Positions 31,829-40,282 of a stretch of 40,452 nt of DNA are shown here, in pieces. The stretch spans positions 1 to 40,452 of the forward strand of contig VBAK01000124.1 of NCBI GenBank assembly GCA_005882275.1, written 5' to 3'. This stretch comes from Candidatus Segetimicrobium genomatis (lineage in GTDB: Bacteria > Sysuimicrobiota > Sysuimicrobiia > Sysuimicrobiales > Segetimicrobiaceae). Positions within the stretch are counted from its first letter, which is position 1. Each line of letters begins with the position of its first letter. Made by a program: the position numbers and the translations under genes. Below the pieces are notes generated by a model that made no database searches, was not told the origin of the DNA, and saw only the letters and a list, made by a program, of their open reading frames with translations.

Positions 31829-32596
31829 TCAGCGGCTGCGGGGGGGCTCAGTCCGGCGAGCCGCGTAAAAGACCCGACCGGTCTGCGGGGCGACCGGCGC
31901 GAACTCGGGGCTGGCCCACCGCCCGAGGACCTCGAACCCGGCGGCGCCGAGCTCCGCGTCGATCGCCGGCACCGGGTACCCGCGCTCCCGGTGGATCTCC
32001 CGCACCCGCTCGTAGAGATCCCGCTCCCGGCGCAGGAACGCGTTGACCGTGAGCGTCGCGATCCCGGCGTCGTAGTCGAAGTCGCTCTGATCGACCTCGA
32101 GCGCCTCTTCGTTGTCCTGGATCACCCAGACCCGGTTGCCCCACCGCGTCGCCAGCCCCTGGATCGTGTTCATGTCGAAAAGGAAGAGGCCGCCGGGCCG
32201 CAGCGCGCCGGCGACCGCCCTCAGGGCCCGCCTGAAGTCCGCGTCGGTGGTCAGGTAGTTGAGGCTGTCGTAGAAGCAGGTCGCGGCGTCGACGGGCGCG
32301 GGGAGCGCGAGGTCGCGCATGTCCTGCTCGAGAAAGGTCACCGCGATCTCCTTCTCCTTCGCGCTGCGCCGCGCGATCTCGAGCATCTCGGGAGACTGGT
32401 CCACCGCGGTGACCCGCAGCCCGCGCTGGGCCATGGCCAGGGCGAACTCCCCGGGGCCGCACGCCACGTCGACCAGGGAACCCGGGGCGGCCCCCTGGCG
32501 GTCGAACACGTTCATGACCCAGGGAATGAGCTGCAGGCTCCAGCGGCCCTGGCCGGCCTTGACGTAGGCCTCGGCGTAACGGCGGTAGATGCTCAT
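31829..32596 (-). CDS. Class I SAM-dependent methyltransferase
   Basis: A protein of 255 residues. Motif I is LVDVACGPGEFALAMA, the acidic residue after strand 2 is in VTAVDQSPEML, and motif IV is PVDAATCFYDSLNYL. The second half (about 150-255), with EVDQSDFDYD and RRERDLYERVREIHRERGY, is like Methyltransf_25-type small-molecule enzymes with a C-terminal beta segment. It is convergent with the DUF72 gene and monocistronic. There is no Shine-Dalgarno sequence; TACCAT at 32603-32608 would place transcription start at the A of the ATG. Confidence 0.9.
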   Translation of the reverse strand: MSIYRRYAEAYVKAGQGRWSLQLIPWVMNVFDRQGAAPGSLVDVACGPGEFALAMAQRGLRVTAVDQSPEMLEIARRSAKEKEIAVTFLEQDMRDLALPAPVDAATCFYDSLNYLTTDADFRRALRAVAGALRPGGLFLFDMNTIQGLATRWGNRVWVIQDNEEALEVDQSDFDYDAGIATLTVNAFLRRERDLYERVREIHRERGYPVPAIDAELGAAGFEVLGRWASPEFAPVAPQTGRVFYAARRTEPPRSR

Positions 32597-32602
32597 CGTC
32601 CG

Positions 32603-32608
32603 ATGGTA
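32603..32608 (-). promoter_or_regulatory. Possible -10 (TACCAT) of leaderless methyltransferase mRNA
   Basis: A TAnnnT hexamer ends 6 nt before the ATG at 32596. No -35 is visible. It is listed because its spacing equals that of the better-supported leaderless promoters in this window; alone it is weak. Confidence 0.3.
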
Positions 32609-32705
32609 GAGGGGGTTCTCTCGCTCCGGGGCGTCCTCCTGTGCCAGGAGATCGCGCGCACCATGTCATATCGATTGAGGCAAGTCGACCGCGGGGGTGG
32701 CGTGG

Positions 32706-32984
32706 ATGATTGTTCACTACATGTTTCAGATTCACCCTGATCAGAAGGAGCGGGCCAAAGACGAGCTGCGCAGGCTCAAGACGGTCGTTCAAAAGCACGG
32801 CGGCCGGAACTTCAAGTATTATGCGTCCACGACGTCCGGCACTCCCAACCGCCTCTTTATCTACGAGATCGACAAGCTCGCCCACTTCGACACGCTCAGC
32901 ACCGATCCGGACTTTCGCGCGGTAAAACTCGACTCGCTGTACACGGATGCGACGGGAACGACCTGGGCCGAGGTCCCCCTGTAG
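32706..32984 (+). CDS. Small ferredoxin-like alpha/beta-barrel protein (ABM/NIPSNAP-like)
   Basis: A protein of 92 residues. The pattern strand-helix-strand-strand-helix-strand is readable: IVHYMFQIHPDQKERAKDEL, then RNFKYYASTTSG, NRLFIYEIDKLAHFDTLSTD, and a last strand TTWAEVPL. This is the dimeric alpha/beta barrel seen in antibiotic-biosynthesis monooxygenase-like and NIPSNAP-like proteins. No catalytic residue can be named. The ATG follows GGGGGTGG; a GTG at 32697 would add three residues. It is divergent from the methyltransferase. Confidence 0.72.
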   Translation: MIVHYMFQIHPDQKERAKDELRRLKTVVQKHGGRNFKYYASTTSGTPNRLFIYEIDKLAHFDTLSTDPDFRAVKLDSLYTDATGTTWAEVPL

Positions 32985-33026
32985 CCTCCGAGCAGGGACG
33001 TGTACGGCGGGCACAGGAGGATGACG

Positions 33027-33608
33027 ATGTGTCGCTCAGCGGCTTGCTTCTTCGCCGGGCTGGTCCTGGCGGCGGCCGGTTGGATCATGCCCGCGCCGGG
33101 AGAGACAGCGCACACGGGCTGCGGCGCCTGGCGCTGGGGCGTCAAGACACTGACGGATCCCGGGGCCGGGCAGGTCGATCTCACGCCGCGGCAGAGACAG
33201 GTTGACGCGCTCCGGGCTCTGCCGGCGCCGGCGATGCTCTCGGGCGCGCTCGGCAGGACGGCGGCTGAGCGCGTCACGTACGCCGTCCGGGCCAGGCTCC
33301 TGTACGTCAAGGAGGAGGCCGACAGCGACTTCCACGTGGTGATCGCGGATCCGCGAAATGGTGCCACCATGATCGCCGAGATCCCGGACTCCGCCTGCGC
33401 CCAAGGCTCGCGCGTGCGGGCGCGGATCGCCGGGGCCCGGGCGGCGTTCATCCGGCGGTTCGGGATGCCCTCGACCACCCACTTCGCCCGGATCCCAGGC
33501 AGCCCGCTCGCGACCGTGACCGGGGTGCTGTTCTTCGATGAAATCCACGGGCAAAAAGGCGTGGCGCCGAACGGCGTCGAGCTGCATCCGGTCATCGACC
33601 TGATGTGA
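33027..33608 (+). CDS. Secreted protein of unknown function, possible OB-fold
   Basis: A protein of 193 residues with a signal peptide (MCRSAACFFAGLVLAAAGW, cleavage near PAPGETA). The mature part contains RARLLYVKEEADSDFHVVIA, then PRNGATMIAEIPD, GVLFFDEIHGQKGVA and a closing PNGVELHPVIDL. The alternation of strands and the 'GVAPNGVELHPV' ending look like a small OB-type barrel found in uncharacterised secreted proteins. The fold is an inference. The ATG at 33027 has AGGAGG at 6 nt; an ATG at 33021 is too close to it. It lies 42 nt after the small protein gene. Confidence 0.68.
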   Translation: MCRSAACFFAGLVLAAAGWIMPAPGETAHTGCGAWRWGVKTLTDPGAGQVDLTPRQRQVDALRALPAPAMLSGALGRTAAERVTYAVRARLLYVKEEADSDFHVVIADPRNGATMIAEIPDSACAQGSRVRARIAGARAAFIRRFGMPSTTHFARIPGSPLATVTGVLFFDEIHGQKGVAPNGVELHPVIDLM

Positions 33609-33654
33609 CGGCCTTGGACCCGGCGCGTCTCTCGGATCGCCGGGAGGGGGGATC

Positions 33655-34881
33655 ATGACCGAAACCGTGGACGTTGCCGTCGTCGGCGCCGGCCAGGCGG
33701 GGCTCTCGATCAGCCACGAGCTCCGCCACGCGGGGATCGAGCATGTTGTCCTGGAGCGCGGGCGGGTCGGCGAGACGTGGCGCGGCCGCTGGGACAGTTT
33801 CTGCCTGGTCATCCCCAACTGGACGGTGCGGCTGCCGGGCGCGCCTTACCGCGGTGGGGATCCGGACGGCTTCATGCCCAGAGACGACATTGTGGCTCAT
33901 CTCGTGGACTACGCGGGCAGCTTCGGGGCGCCGGTGCGCGGGGGAGTCAATGTCTCGGCGCTGGACGCAGACGATGACGGCGGGTTCGTCCTGCGGACAT
34001 CGGCGGGCACGTTCCGCGCCCGGCAGGTCGTGCTCGCCTCGGGCGGGTACCAGAAGCCGCATCGCCCTCCCGCCGCCGCCCAGTTGCCGGCATCACTCCA
34101 TGTGATCGACGCCGAGGACTACACGAACCCCCGGGGGCTTCCGCCGGGACCGGTGCTCGTGGTCGGCAGCGGGCAGACCGGCTGCCAGCTGGCCGAGGAG
34201 CTCGTCGAAGCCGGGCGGGACACGTCCATCGCCTGTGGGCGCGCGCCGTGGATCCCCCGGCGGCTCGAAGGCCGTGACACCATCGCATGGGCGGTGGAGA
34301 CCCCGTTCTTTGAAACCACCCTGGCCGATCTTCCAAGCCCGCGGGCGCGACTCGGGGCCAACCCGCAGGCCAGCGGAGGTCGGGGAGGCCACGACCTCAA
34401 TTACCGGACCCTGCAAACGTTGGGCGTCAACATGCTTGGGCACCTGATCGGGGTCGAAGACGGCGTGGCGCATTTTGCGCCCGACCTGGCTGAGTGCGTG
34501 GCCTTTGGCGACGCCCGGTATGCCGACCTGTGCGGGTTGATTCGGAAGAGCTGCGGCGCCCGGGGCGTCGCGCCGCCTGAGATGCCGCCGCCGCCGCCGT
34601 TCCGCGCACGCCCCGCGGAGCGCCTGGACCTCACAGGGTTCGGCGCCGTCATCTGTACATCCGGCTTCCGGCCCGACTACGCGAGTTGGGTCAGGTTGCC
34701 GTCGGCATTCGACGATCTGGGTTTCCCCATCCAGCAAGGCGGCACCAGCACGGCCGTGGAAGGGCTGCACTTCATGGGTGTGCATTTCCAGCGCAAGCGC
34801 AGGTCGGCGACCTTCCTCGGCGTCGCGGAGGACGCGGCCGTGCTCGGCGAGAGGATCGCGGCCCGAAAGAGGCGGGCGTAG
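33655..34881 (+). CDS. FAD/NAD(P)-dependent oxidoreductase, flavin monooxygenase-like
   Basis: A protein of 408 residues. The FAD-binding Rossmann motif VAVVGAGQAGLS is at residues 7-18, followed by ERGRVGETWRGRWDSF, a variant of the 'GGxWxxxxW' loop. The NADPH-binding Rossmann motif VLVVGSGQTGCQLAEEL is near residue 165. The C-terminal VICTSGFRPDYASW is the 'ATGY'-like end of the FAD domain. This is the two-dinucleotide-domain layout of Baeyer-Villiger and N-hydroxylating flavin monooxygenases; the BVMO fingerprint FxGxxxHxxxW is not seen. GGAGGGGGG precedes the ATG. Substrate unknown. Confidence 0.88.
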   Translation: MTETVDVAVVGAGQAGLSISHELRHAGIEHVVLERGRVGETWRGRWDSFCLVIPNWTVRLPGAPYRGGDPDGFMPRDDIVAHLVDYAGSFGAPVRGGVNVSALDADDDGGFVLRTSAGTFRARQVVLASGGYQKPHRPPAAAQLPASLHVIDAEDYTNPRGLPPGPVLVVGSGQTGCQLAEELVEAGRDTSIACGRAPWIPRRLEGRDTIAWAVETPFFETTLADLPSPRARLGANPQASGGRGGHDLNYRTLQTLGVNMLGHLIGVEDGVAHFAPDLAECVAFGDARYADLCGLIRKSCGARGVAPPEMPPPPPFRARPAERLDLTGFGAVICTSGFRPDYASWVRLPSAFDDLGFPIQQGGTSTAVEGLHFMGVHFQRKRRSATFLGVAEDAAVLGERIAARKRRA

Positions 34882-34918
34882 GGGGTTCGGCGGGCGGTGA
34901 GAAACGGCGCCGCCGGGA

Positions 34919-35914
34919 TCAGGCGCGGGTAGGACGATCGGTGGGGCCGGGGCTCACCCTCGGCCTGGGATCCGGAGCCTGGCTCAGGCAGAACACCCTG
35001 CCGCCGCTGTTGACGTCGTCGACCTTGCTGTAAATCCGCTGCACGGTCCAGGTGTTCGCCCCCACAATGAGAGGGTCCGACTCGCCATTGCAGATGTCCC
35101 CGTTCTCGCCGTTCGCGGGATCGACCCACGCGTTCAACTGCGGATCGGTGGTCATCTCCGCGAACTCGTGGCTGGCCACCTGCGTCAGGCGCTGTTCCTG
35201 CGTTTCGGAGAGATGGAGGGAGCAGCCGGCATCGTTCCCCGGGCACGACTCTTCGAGGCAGGCATCGCTCAGCGCCGGGACGATCGCATAGTAGAACGGG
35301 TTGCCCGCGGCGGTCGTGAAAAAGTTGTGGTAGCCGAACGCGGTGTCGTTGGCCGCCTCGCAGAGCACCAGCCCATTCGGCGCATCGTCCACGCCGATCG
35401 TCTCGTCGAGGTAGATGATGAGCGCGATGATCGATGGAGTGGTCGGCTCCGGGAGGACGCCGTCAATGATAGATGACTGGATGAGGGCCTGGATGCCGGC
35501 GTCGGTGAGCGTGCCGGGCACGCTGCCGATAAACGTCGCCCGGACGAAGGCGCCGGCCGCCCCCGCCCCGTGCCCCACGCCGTACTGGCTCAATACGTTC
35601 ATGAAGCCGCTCTGGAGCAGGTCCGCGTGGAACCGGCTCAGCCGGTCGGCGCGGGATTTGTGCGCCTGATCCTGCGTCCACAACGGGCCCCAGAAGCTCG
35701 TGTAGACCTGTGGGGAGGCGATGACGGGGCCGCCGTTATACGCAAAGCCTGGAAACCTCGCCGCCGTGGGAGGCGCCGGCGCGCGCTTCCTGGTCAATTT
35801 CTGGACGCCGCGGATCGAGGGGGCATGCGGGATCGGGCTCACCCCGCCCCAGGTCTTGCGCCTGGTCCTCCGGGTCGCCGCGCGCACGGCGCCCTCCAAC
35901 GCCCGCCTCCGCAT
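34919..35914 (-). CDS. Protein with HExxE-like motif, possible secreted protease-like or EXORDIUM-like
   Basis: A protein of 331 residues from the ATG at 35914, preceded by GAGGACAGGTGG. After an Arg-rich leader the sequence has YNGGPVIASPQVYTSFWGPLW. A middle region holds YLDETIGV and cysteines in DACLEESCPGNDAGC, and there is a striking VASHEFAEMTTDPQLNAWVDP followed by GENGDICNG. The SHEFAE...TDP...W.D...GE.GD.C pattern also occurs in bacterial secreted and plant EXORDIUM/phosphate-induced proteins, where it looks like a metal-binding site. No clear signal peptide is present at this start; a TTG at 36022 opens the frame earlier. Function unknown, but it is a real gene by its codon pattern and motifs. 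Confidence 0.7.
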   Translation of the reverse strand: MRRRALEGAVRAATRRTRRKTWGGVSPIPHAPSIRGVQKLTRKRAPAPPTAARFPGFAYNGGPVIASPQVYTSFWGPLWTQDQAHKSRADRLSRFHADLLQSGFMNVLSQYGVGHGAGAAGAFVRATFIGSVPGTLTDAGIQALIQSSIIDGVLPEPTTPSIIALIIYLDETIGVDDAPNGLVLCEAANDTAFGYHNFFTTAAGNPFYYAIVPALSDACLEESCPGNDAGCSLHLSETQEQRLTQVASHEFAEMTTDPQLNAWVDPANGENGDICNGESDPLIVGANTWTVQRIYSKVDDVNSGGRVFCLSQAPDPRPRVSPGPTDRPTRA

Positions 35915-36064
35915 TGCGGTCCACCTGTCCTCGATCCTTGACTTCGCCCTGCCATCCCGGCGCGGCACCGACCTCTGCGCCTTCCGCGCCTGGGGCGCCC
36001 GGGATATATATACCCGGATCAAAGTGATCAGGCGTTCGACAATGGACCGAGGGTGATTGCGAAG

Positions 36065-36466
36065 TCAAGAGCGGGCTCCCTGCATATAGGTCTCCCAGTC
36101 TCGCAGCGGCGCGGACCAGTTCGTGGGGCCGCCGGGCCGCGCGGAGACATGGCACATCGCGGAGGCCGGCGTGGCGCCGTGCCAGTGCCACCGGCCCCCG
36201 GGGATGACGACGATATCTCCCGGCCGGATGAGACGCCGCTCCTGCTCGGTCGCGACGATCCCCTCGCCTTCGACCACGGTGAGCACCTGATCCGTCGTGT
36301 GAATATGGGGGCGCGTCCGCGCTCCGGGCGCGAAGAAGACGGCGATGAGATCGACGCCCCCGGGTTCCTTCGTCTGGTTCAGGCGCTGCTGGCGGACCGC
36401 GCCGCTGAAATACTCCGGATTATCCGGAAGTTTGGCCTGCTCCGACTGGACTCTGAATATTCGCAC
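36065..36466 (-). CDS. Cupin domain protein
   Basis: A protein of 133 residues. Cupin motif 1 reads RPHIHTTDQVLTVVEGEG, with two histidines at the metal positions. Motif 2 reads RPGDIVVIPGGRWHWHGATP. One beta-barrel makes up the whole protein. It is similar to quercetinase-like or gamma-carboxymuconolactone-decarboxylase-associated cupins, but no activity can be assigned. The GTG at 36466 has GGGGGGAG at 5 nt. It lies 88 nt downstream of the UbiA-like gene on the same strand and could be co-transcribed with it. Confidence 0.88.
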   Translation of the reverse strand: MRIFRVQSEQAKLPDNPEYFSGAVRQQRLNQTKEPGGVDLIAVFFAPGARTRPHIHTTDQVLTVVEGEGIVATEQERRLIRPGDIVVIPGGRWHWHGATPASAMCHVSARPGGPTNWSAPLRDWETYMQGARS

Positions 36467-36554
36467 GAATCTCCCCCCTTCCCGCGGCCGAGGCGCGCCC
36501 GACCCGGGGCTGTGGACTCAGTCCGATGGCGCACTGCTCGATTCGGGTTCCCCG

Positions 36555-37595
36555 CTAGCCCGGGCGTCCTCCGGCAACGAGTGCGCCGGCGGCGAGCCCG
36601 GCGATATAGCTCCAGCCGAACAGGCGGTTGTGGACAAGAGAGACCCGGTGGTACCAGAGGGGCCACCCGACATACCCCGGCGGTGGTGCGGCGGGTTTGG
36701 GTCGGGCCGTCACGGCGAGGGCGCGGCCGGCTCTCGGCAGAGCGAGGACGACGAGCGCGGCGAACGGGGTGAGCCTGCCCGCCGCGATGAGCGCCGCCAC
36801 CACGACGTACATCGCCGCGATGATGGCCCGGTTGAGCGCGCGCGCGCGCTCCTCACCCAACGCCACCGGCAGCGTGCGCTGGCCGTGGCTTCGGTCGAAC
36901 TCCGCCTGGTCGATGTGCTTGCCGATGAGGATGGACATCACCCCGAGCCCATACGGCACCGACACGAGGAACGGCGTCGGCGACAGCCGGCCGGTCATCA
37001 CATAGTATCCGCCTCCCACCATCAGGGGCCCCCAGACGATGAAAGCGGCGATCTCCCCGAGGCCGAGGCTTTTCAGGGGTCGGGGCGCGGCGTCGTACAG
37101 ATAGAGCAGCGCCAGCCCGGCCAGGGCGAACCCCAGGGCCAGGGGGCCGCGAACCGCCCAGAAGTACAGCACGACCCCCGCGCCGATGACCGCAAGGATC
37201 CCGAGGCCCACCAGCAGGCTCTTCCCGTCGAGGAGGCCGCTGGCGATGGGATGGATCGTGTATCGCATCCGGGGCGAGTCGGGCGTGTCGTGGCCCCGCC
37301 TGTGCCCGAAGTAATCATTGCTCAGGTTGCTGAGCGCATGGGCCGTCACGAGTCCGATCAGCACGAGGACGAAGGCCGCCCCATCGAACCGGCCCGCGCC
37401 CGCCGCCAGCAGCCCGGCGATGATGGCCGCCTGGGCGGAGATGACCAGGATGACGCTGCGGGCGGAGAACAGAAACTTCGCCACGGGATCGAGTTGCGAC
37501 GCCGTGCTTTCCCGCGGCGGGTAGAAACCCACAAAAGCCCGAAGCCATACGCGCGGCCCGCGGATCGCGGCTCCTTCCGACGCTGCCCCCGTCAT
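36555..37595 (-). CDS. UbiA/MenA-type prenyltransferase
   Basis: A protein of 346 residues with about eight membrane helices. The first Asp-rich motif is SNDYFGHRRGHDTPDSPR: the family form is NDxxDxxxD, so the middle Asp is Gly or displaced here. The second is DQAEFDRSHGQRTLPVALGE, as in MenA-like enzymes (DxxxDxxxGKRTLxV). Members prenylate aromatic rings for menaquinone or ubiquinone, or make haem O or archaeal-type lipids. The second motif favours a menaquinone-type role. GGAGGT precedes the ATG at 7 nt, and the 55-residue gene lies 16 nt upstream. No other quinone gene is near. Confidence 0.87.
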   Translation of the reverse strand: MTGAASEGAAIRGPRVWLRAFVGFYPPRESTASQLDPVAKFLFSARSVILVISAQAAIIAGLLAAGAGRFDGAAFVLVLIGLVTAHALSNLSNDYFGHRRGHDTPDSPRMRYTIHPIASGLLDGKSLLVGLGILAVIGAGVVLYFWAVRGPLALGFALAGLALLYLYDAAPRPLKSLGLGEIAAFIVWGPLMVGGGYYVMTGRLSPTPFLVSVPYGLGVMSILIGKHIDQAEFDRSHGQRTLPVALGEERARALNRAIIAAMYVVVAALIAAGRLTPFAALVVLALPRAGRALAVTARPKPAAPPPGYVGWPLWYHRVSLVHNRLFGWSYIAGLAAGALVAGGRPG

Positions 37596-37611
37596 GCGGT
37601 CGACCTCCGGC

Positions 37612-37779
37612 CTAGCCTTCCTTGCTCAGCGTCACGGTGACCCGATCGGCGCCGCTGGCCCAAAATTTCGCGACGTAGAGCGTCCCGATGATCGGCGGCT
37701 GGCCTTCGGCCGGCTTCTCCTGGTACCGGATCGTATTCTTGGTCTCCCGCTCTTTCTCGAAGATCAGCTTCGTTTCCAT
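37612..37779 (-). CDS. Small conserved-looking protein (55 aa)
   Basis: The protein begins METKLIFEKERETKNTIRYQ, continues EKPAEGQPPIIGTLYVAKFW and ends with a hydrophobic/charged strand (DRVTVTLSKEG). AGGGGTG lies about 5 nt before the ATG, and the gene ends 16 nt before the UbiA-like gene, whose Shine-Dalgarno sequence falls in that gap. Three beta strands joined by a Pro/Gly turn are predicted. The function is not known. Clear codon use and a good ribosome-binding site support it despite its small size. Confidence 0.8.
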   Translation of the reverse strand: METKLIFEKERETKNTIRYQEKPAEGQPPIIGTLYVAKFWASGADRVTVTLSKEG

Positions 37780-37903
37780 TTATTCACCCCTGATGAATGT
37801 TTCCCTGACCTCAGTACGGGGGGGGGATACACGCCCCGCAGCTGGGATTCCACCAACCGGCCGGTTTCGCCTTTCCGTAATGATTGGTCAACCCGCGCAA
37901 CTC

Positions 37904-37932
37904 TTGGAGGGGGACGGGTCGTGTGGTAGAGT
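37904..37932 (+). promoter_or_regulatory. Predicted tRNA-Arg promoter
   Basis: TTGGAG at 37904-37909, a 17-bp spacer and TAGAGT at 37927-37932. The expected start at about 37939 is 3 nt before the mature 5' end of the tRNA. The -10 is identical to that of the nth promoter. Confidence 0.6.
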
Positions 37933-37941
37933 GGGTTTTGC

Positions 37942-38017
37942 GCGCCCGTAGCTCAGGGGATAGAGCAGCTGCCTTCGAAGCAGCGGGTCGGGGGTTCGAA
38001 TCCCTCCGGGCGCGCCA
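37942..38017 (+). tRNA. trnR: tRNA-Arg (anticodon TCG)
   Basis: The 76-nt gene folds as a standard cloverleaf. The acceptor stem GCGCCCG pairs with CGGGCGC, the D stem GCTC with GAGC, and the anticodon stem GCTGC with GCAGC. The loop CTTCGAA gives anticodon TCG, reading CGA and (by wobble) other CGN arginine codons. The T arm GGGGG-TTCGAAT-CCCTC follows. CCA is encoded at 38015-38017. Confidence 0.97.
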
Positions 38018-38070
38018 AGCCTTATGTCGCAAGGGTTTGCGAAGAATCGCGTCGGCTCCACGACCCGGTT

Positions 38071-40095
38071 TCAGTCCCCGTTACCGCCCCTGTCTTGGCC
38101 CCGGCCAAGGTGTACTAACTTTGCCACACTCGGGACCCCCTCATCACTTATCACGAAGAGCATGTAGTACCCTGGCACTGCGAGCCCCGGTCTTGCAGGC
38201 GCCTGGACAATCACTTCTCCGTTGTCTTTCTGCTTAAACCACAGCCTCACATACCTATTGCCCCAATCCCAGTTGTGGGTCACCGGTCCTATCCGTATGA
38301 TGGCAACGGATCCAATCTGGTCCGATCCGCCAGTCACTCGGATGACGAACCGCGCCTTATATGAAATTTCATCAGGCGCCTCGTCGATGCTCGGCCGAGG
38401 TCCCTTGAACAAATAGGCAGGTTTGTAGATTTGCGCGACAGGGACGCCTTTATCCAGTCCCGTTTGGCAGGGGTCATTGGCCAAATCGGTCCTGTTTCCA
38501 CCCATGGTGATTACCGTCCCATCGGGCAACAGCACTCCCGTTGAGTGATCATGCCGCGGGATCCTCGTTTGGACTAGCGGTGTGATCGTGCCGAGTTCAG
38601 GATCAAACATCTGGAAATAAAAACTGTTGCCCCACGGCCTCAGTGGAGGTCCACATCTCCCTCGACCGACGTTACCTCCGAACACGAGCACCTGTCCGGT
38701 TGGCAATACGACTGCGTTGTTTTGGGTTGCTGGTTGAATGAGATTAGCCTGCCGTATCCACTGGGGAGCCGCGCTTTGGAAATCGATCATCTCGACCGTT
38801 CGTTGGTCACAAGCAACTGCCCCAGCACCACACTCACCACCAAATAACACGACCTTTTGCGATGTGGCGTCTCCTTTGCTATCGGTCTCCCAGATTTGGG
38901 CGCCCGCGCCATTATCATGAACCATTGAGGCTGTGTTTACGAACTCCCAATGGTTCTCAGCCGGCTGATCGCGATTGGGATCGGCTAGCGCGCTCAAGAC
39001 GTCCAGATAAGACGTGTTCCCATTGTAGTGAAACGGATCGAATTGTCGAAGGGCGTCCCCCGTAGGCAGTGGAGGTTCAACTTCTCCTATGACCGCTACC
39101 TTCCAGTTGTCTCGCCTCGGCCCAGTCTGCACTACATAGGCTCGAGGGTACATCTGATGCAGTTTTCTGGCATTCTCGAGGGGAATGCTCGCATCGGTCT
39201 CAGGGTCATAGACTTCCGGCACTGCCTGTCTCACTTTCGTCTCGGCTGCGTGAGCCGGTCCGAGACTGGCGTCCTCGTCTGTCCCAGAGAGAATGAGGAC
39301 TCTGCCATCGGGCAGTGTAACGGCAGTGGGATACCAACGTCGATACCTCATATCGGAAGGGAGAGGGGGGTCCGTGTTCAGCTCAATAAGTGGGTCGGAA
39401 TGAGGGCGTAAACCGTTGGGGTCAGCCAGATAGTCAGCTTTGACCGGGGGCATCGGCCTGGGAAGCCACGTTTCTGTTGCTGGATCAAAGAGATTGATCT
39501 TCCTTATCCCGATGTTGCCCGCTTTATCGGTTCCCCCAACCACGCACCACCGGCCATTGGGCAGCACCACCTGTCCAGAACAGAAGACATTATAATGCAA
39601 CCCTTTGGAATGCCCGGCGTTCGAGAAGGCTGCGGCGTTCATCGCAAAGTCGTCAGCAGTTAACTCGTCCACATTATACTTGCCAGTACTCTTGAAGGCA
39701 TCCGGGTGCGTCAACGCAAAACACAAGGCATTGTCGCGGGGGATGTCGTCCTTGATGCGCGTGGTAACACTTTCATCGAGTCCGTGTGGGCCTCGGCTTA
39801 AGGGAAACCCCCCATACACGAGTTGTTGAAATTGTAGCTTCAGTGTGCCGAGAGGGCCGGGGGTTGGATCGACGAGGTCGGTCCCCCTATATTCCGCCGG
39901 TCTCATCCAGAAACAAATTTTGGGAGGGCTCTCAGGAGACCATGCTAGCCCGGCAGCAATCGCGTCCTTGTGAAACGGGATCAGCGGACCGAGTTCTCCA
40001 ACGTCGGGAGAGGCAACGCTGTTTTCACTTCCGATAAACAATAACCAGCACACGAGGATCGAGAATGCAAGTTTGATAAAGGTTCCGGGCTTCAT
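38071..40095 (-). CDS. Secreted galactose-oxidase-like (kelch/DUF1929) protein, low-GC
   Basis: A protein of 674 residues with a signal peptide (MKPGTFIKLAFSILVCWLLFIG...). A kelch-type beta-propeller with repeats such as VLPNGRWCVVGGTDKAGN, TLPDGRVLILSGTDED and VLPTGQVLVFGGN is followed by a C-terminal DUF1929 domain containing IRIGPVTHNWDWGNRYVRL. By alignment to galactose and glyoxal oxidases the cofactor Cys (in NVFCSG), its partner Tyr (in RRWYPTAV) and two Cu histidines (in HDHST and THNWD) are kept. The axial Tyr that normally precedes the first His is Asp (RHDHST). It could be an oxidase with a changed copper site. The base composition is visibly lower in GC than the rest of the window. 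The ATG at 40095 has AAAAGG at about 7-8 nt. Confidence 0.85.
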   Translation of the reverse strand: MKPGTFIKLAFSILVCWLLFIGSENSVASPDVGELGPLIPFHKDAIAAGLAWSPESPPKICFWMRPAEYRGTDLVDPTPGPLGTLKLQFQQLVYGGFPLSRGPHGLDESVTTRIKDDIPRDNALCFALTHPDAFKSTGKYNVDELTADDFAMNAAAFSNAGHSKGLHYNVFCSGQVVLPNGRWCVVGGTDKAGNIGIRKINLFDPATETWLPRPMPPVKADYLADPNGLRPHSDPLIELNTDPPLPSDMRYRRWYPTAVTLPDGRVLILSGTDEDASLGPAHAAETKVRQAVPEVYDPETDASIPLENARKLHQMYPRAYVVQTGPRRDNWKVAVIGEVEPPLPTGDALRQFDPFHYNGNTSYLDVLSALADPNRDQPAENHWEFVNTASMVHDNGAGAQIWETDSKGDATSQKVVLFGGECGAGAVACDQRTVEMIDFQSAAPQWIRQANLIQPATQNNAVVLPTGQVLVFGGNVGRGRCGPPLRPWGNSFYFQMFDPELGTITPLVQTRIPRHDHSTGVLLPDGTVITMGGNRTDLANDPCQTGLDKGVPVAQIYKPAYLFKGPRPSIDEAPDEISYKARFVIRVTGGSDQIGSVAIIRIGPVTHNWDWGNRYVRLWFKQKDNGEVIVQAPARPGLAVPGYYMLFVISDEGVPSVAKLVHLGRGQDRGGNGD

Positions 40096-40101
40096 GTTCA
40101 T

Positions 40102-40282
40102 GCCTTTTCTAGTTTGTGGGGCTCCCCCCACCATCTTCGGTCGCATGGTCCACCTCACTTGTCTCACGTGATGCTGGTGAGCGCGGTTCAGACGCGACGT
40201 TCGTTTCTCAATTTTGTGGTTCCTTCCCTAGCGCCGCGAGAAGTTTTGAAGGCGAACAGGATTTCGCTATCATGTGGTCATC
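40102..40282. other. Intergenic region with no recognisable gene
   Basis: About 180 bp between the galactose-oxidase-like gene and the partial gene at the edge. Its composition is intermediate. No tRNA duplicate, att-like copy of the tRNA-Arg 3' end, or clear promoter was found. Confidence 0.5.

Noticed and set aside
36000..36025. Promoter at the TATATATA run upstream of the HExxE-like gene
   Set aside because: The AT run is conspicuous, but no -35 lies at an acceptable distance and the leader to the preferred start would be about 90 nt; evidence too weak to list.
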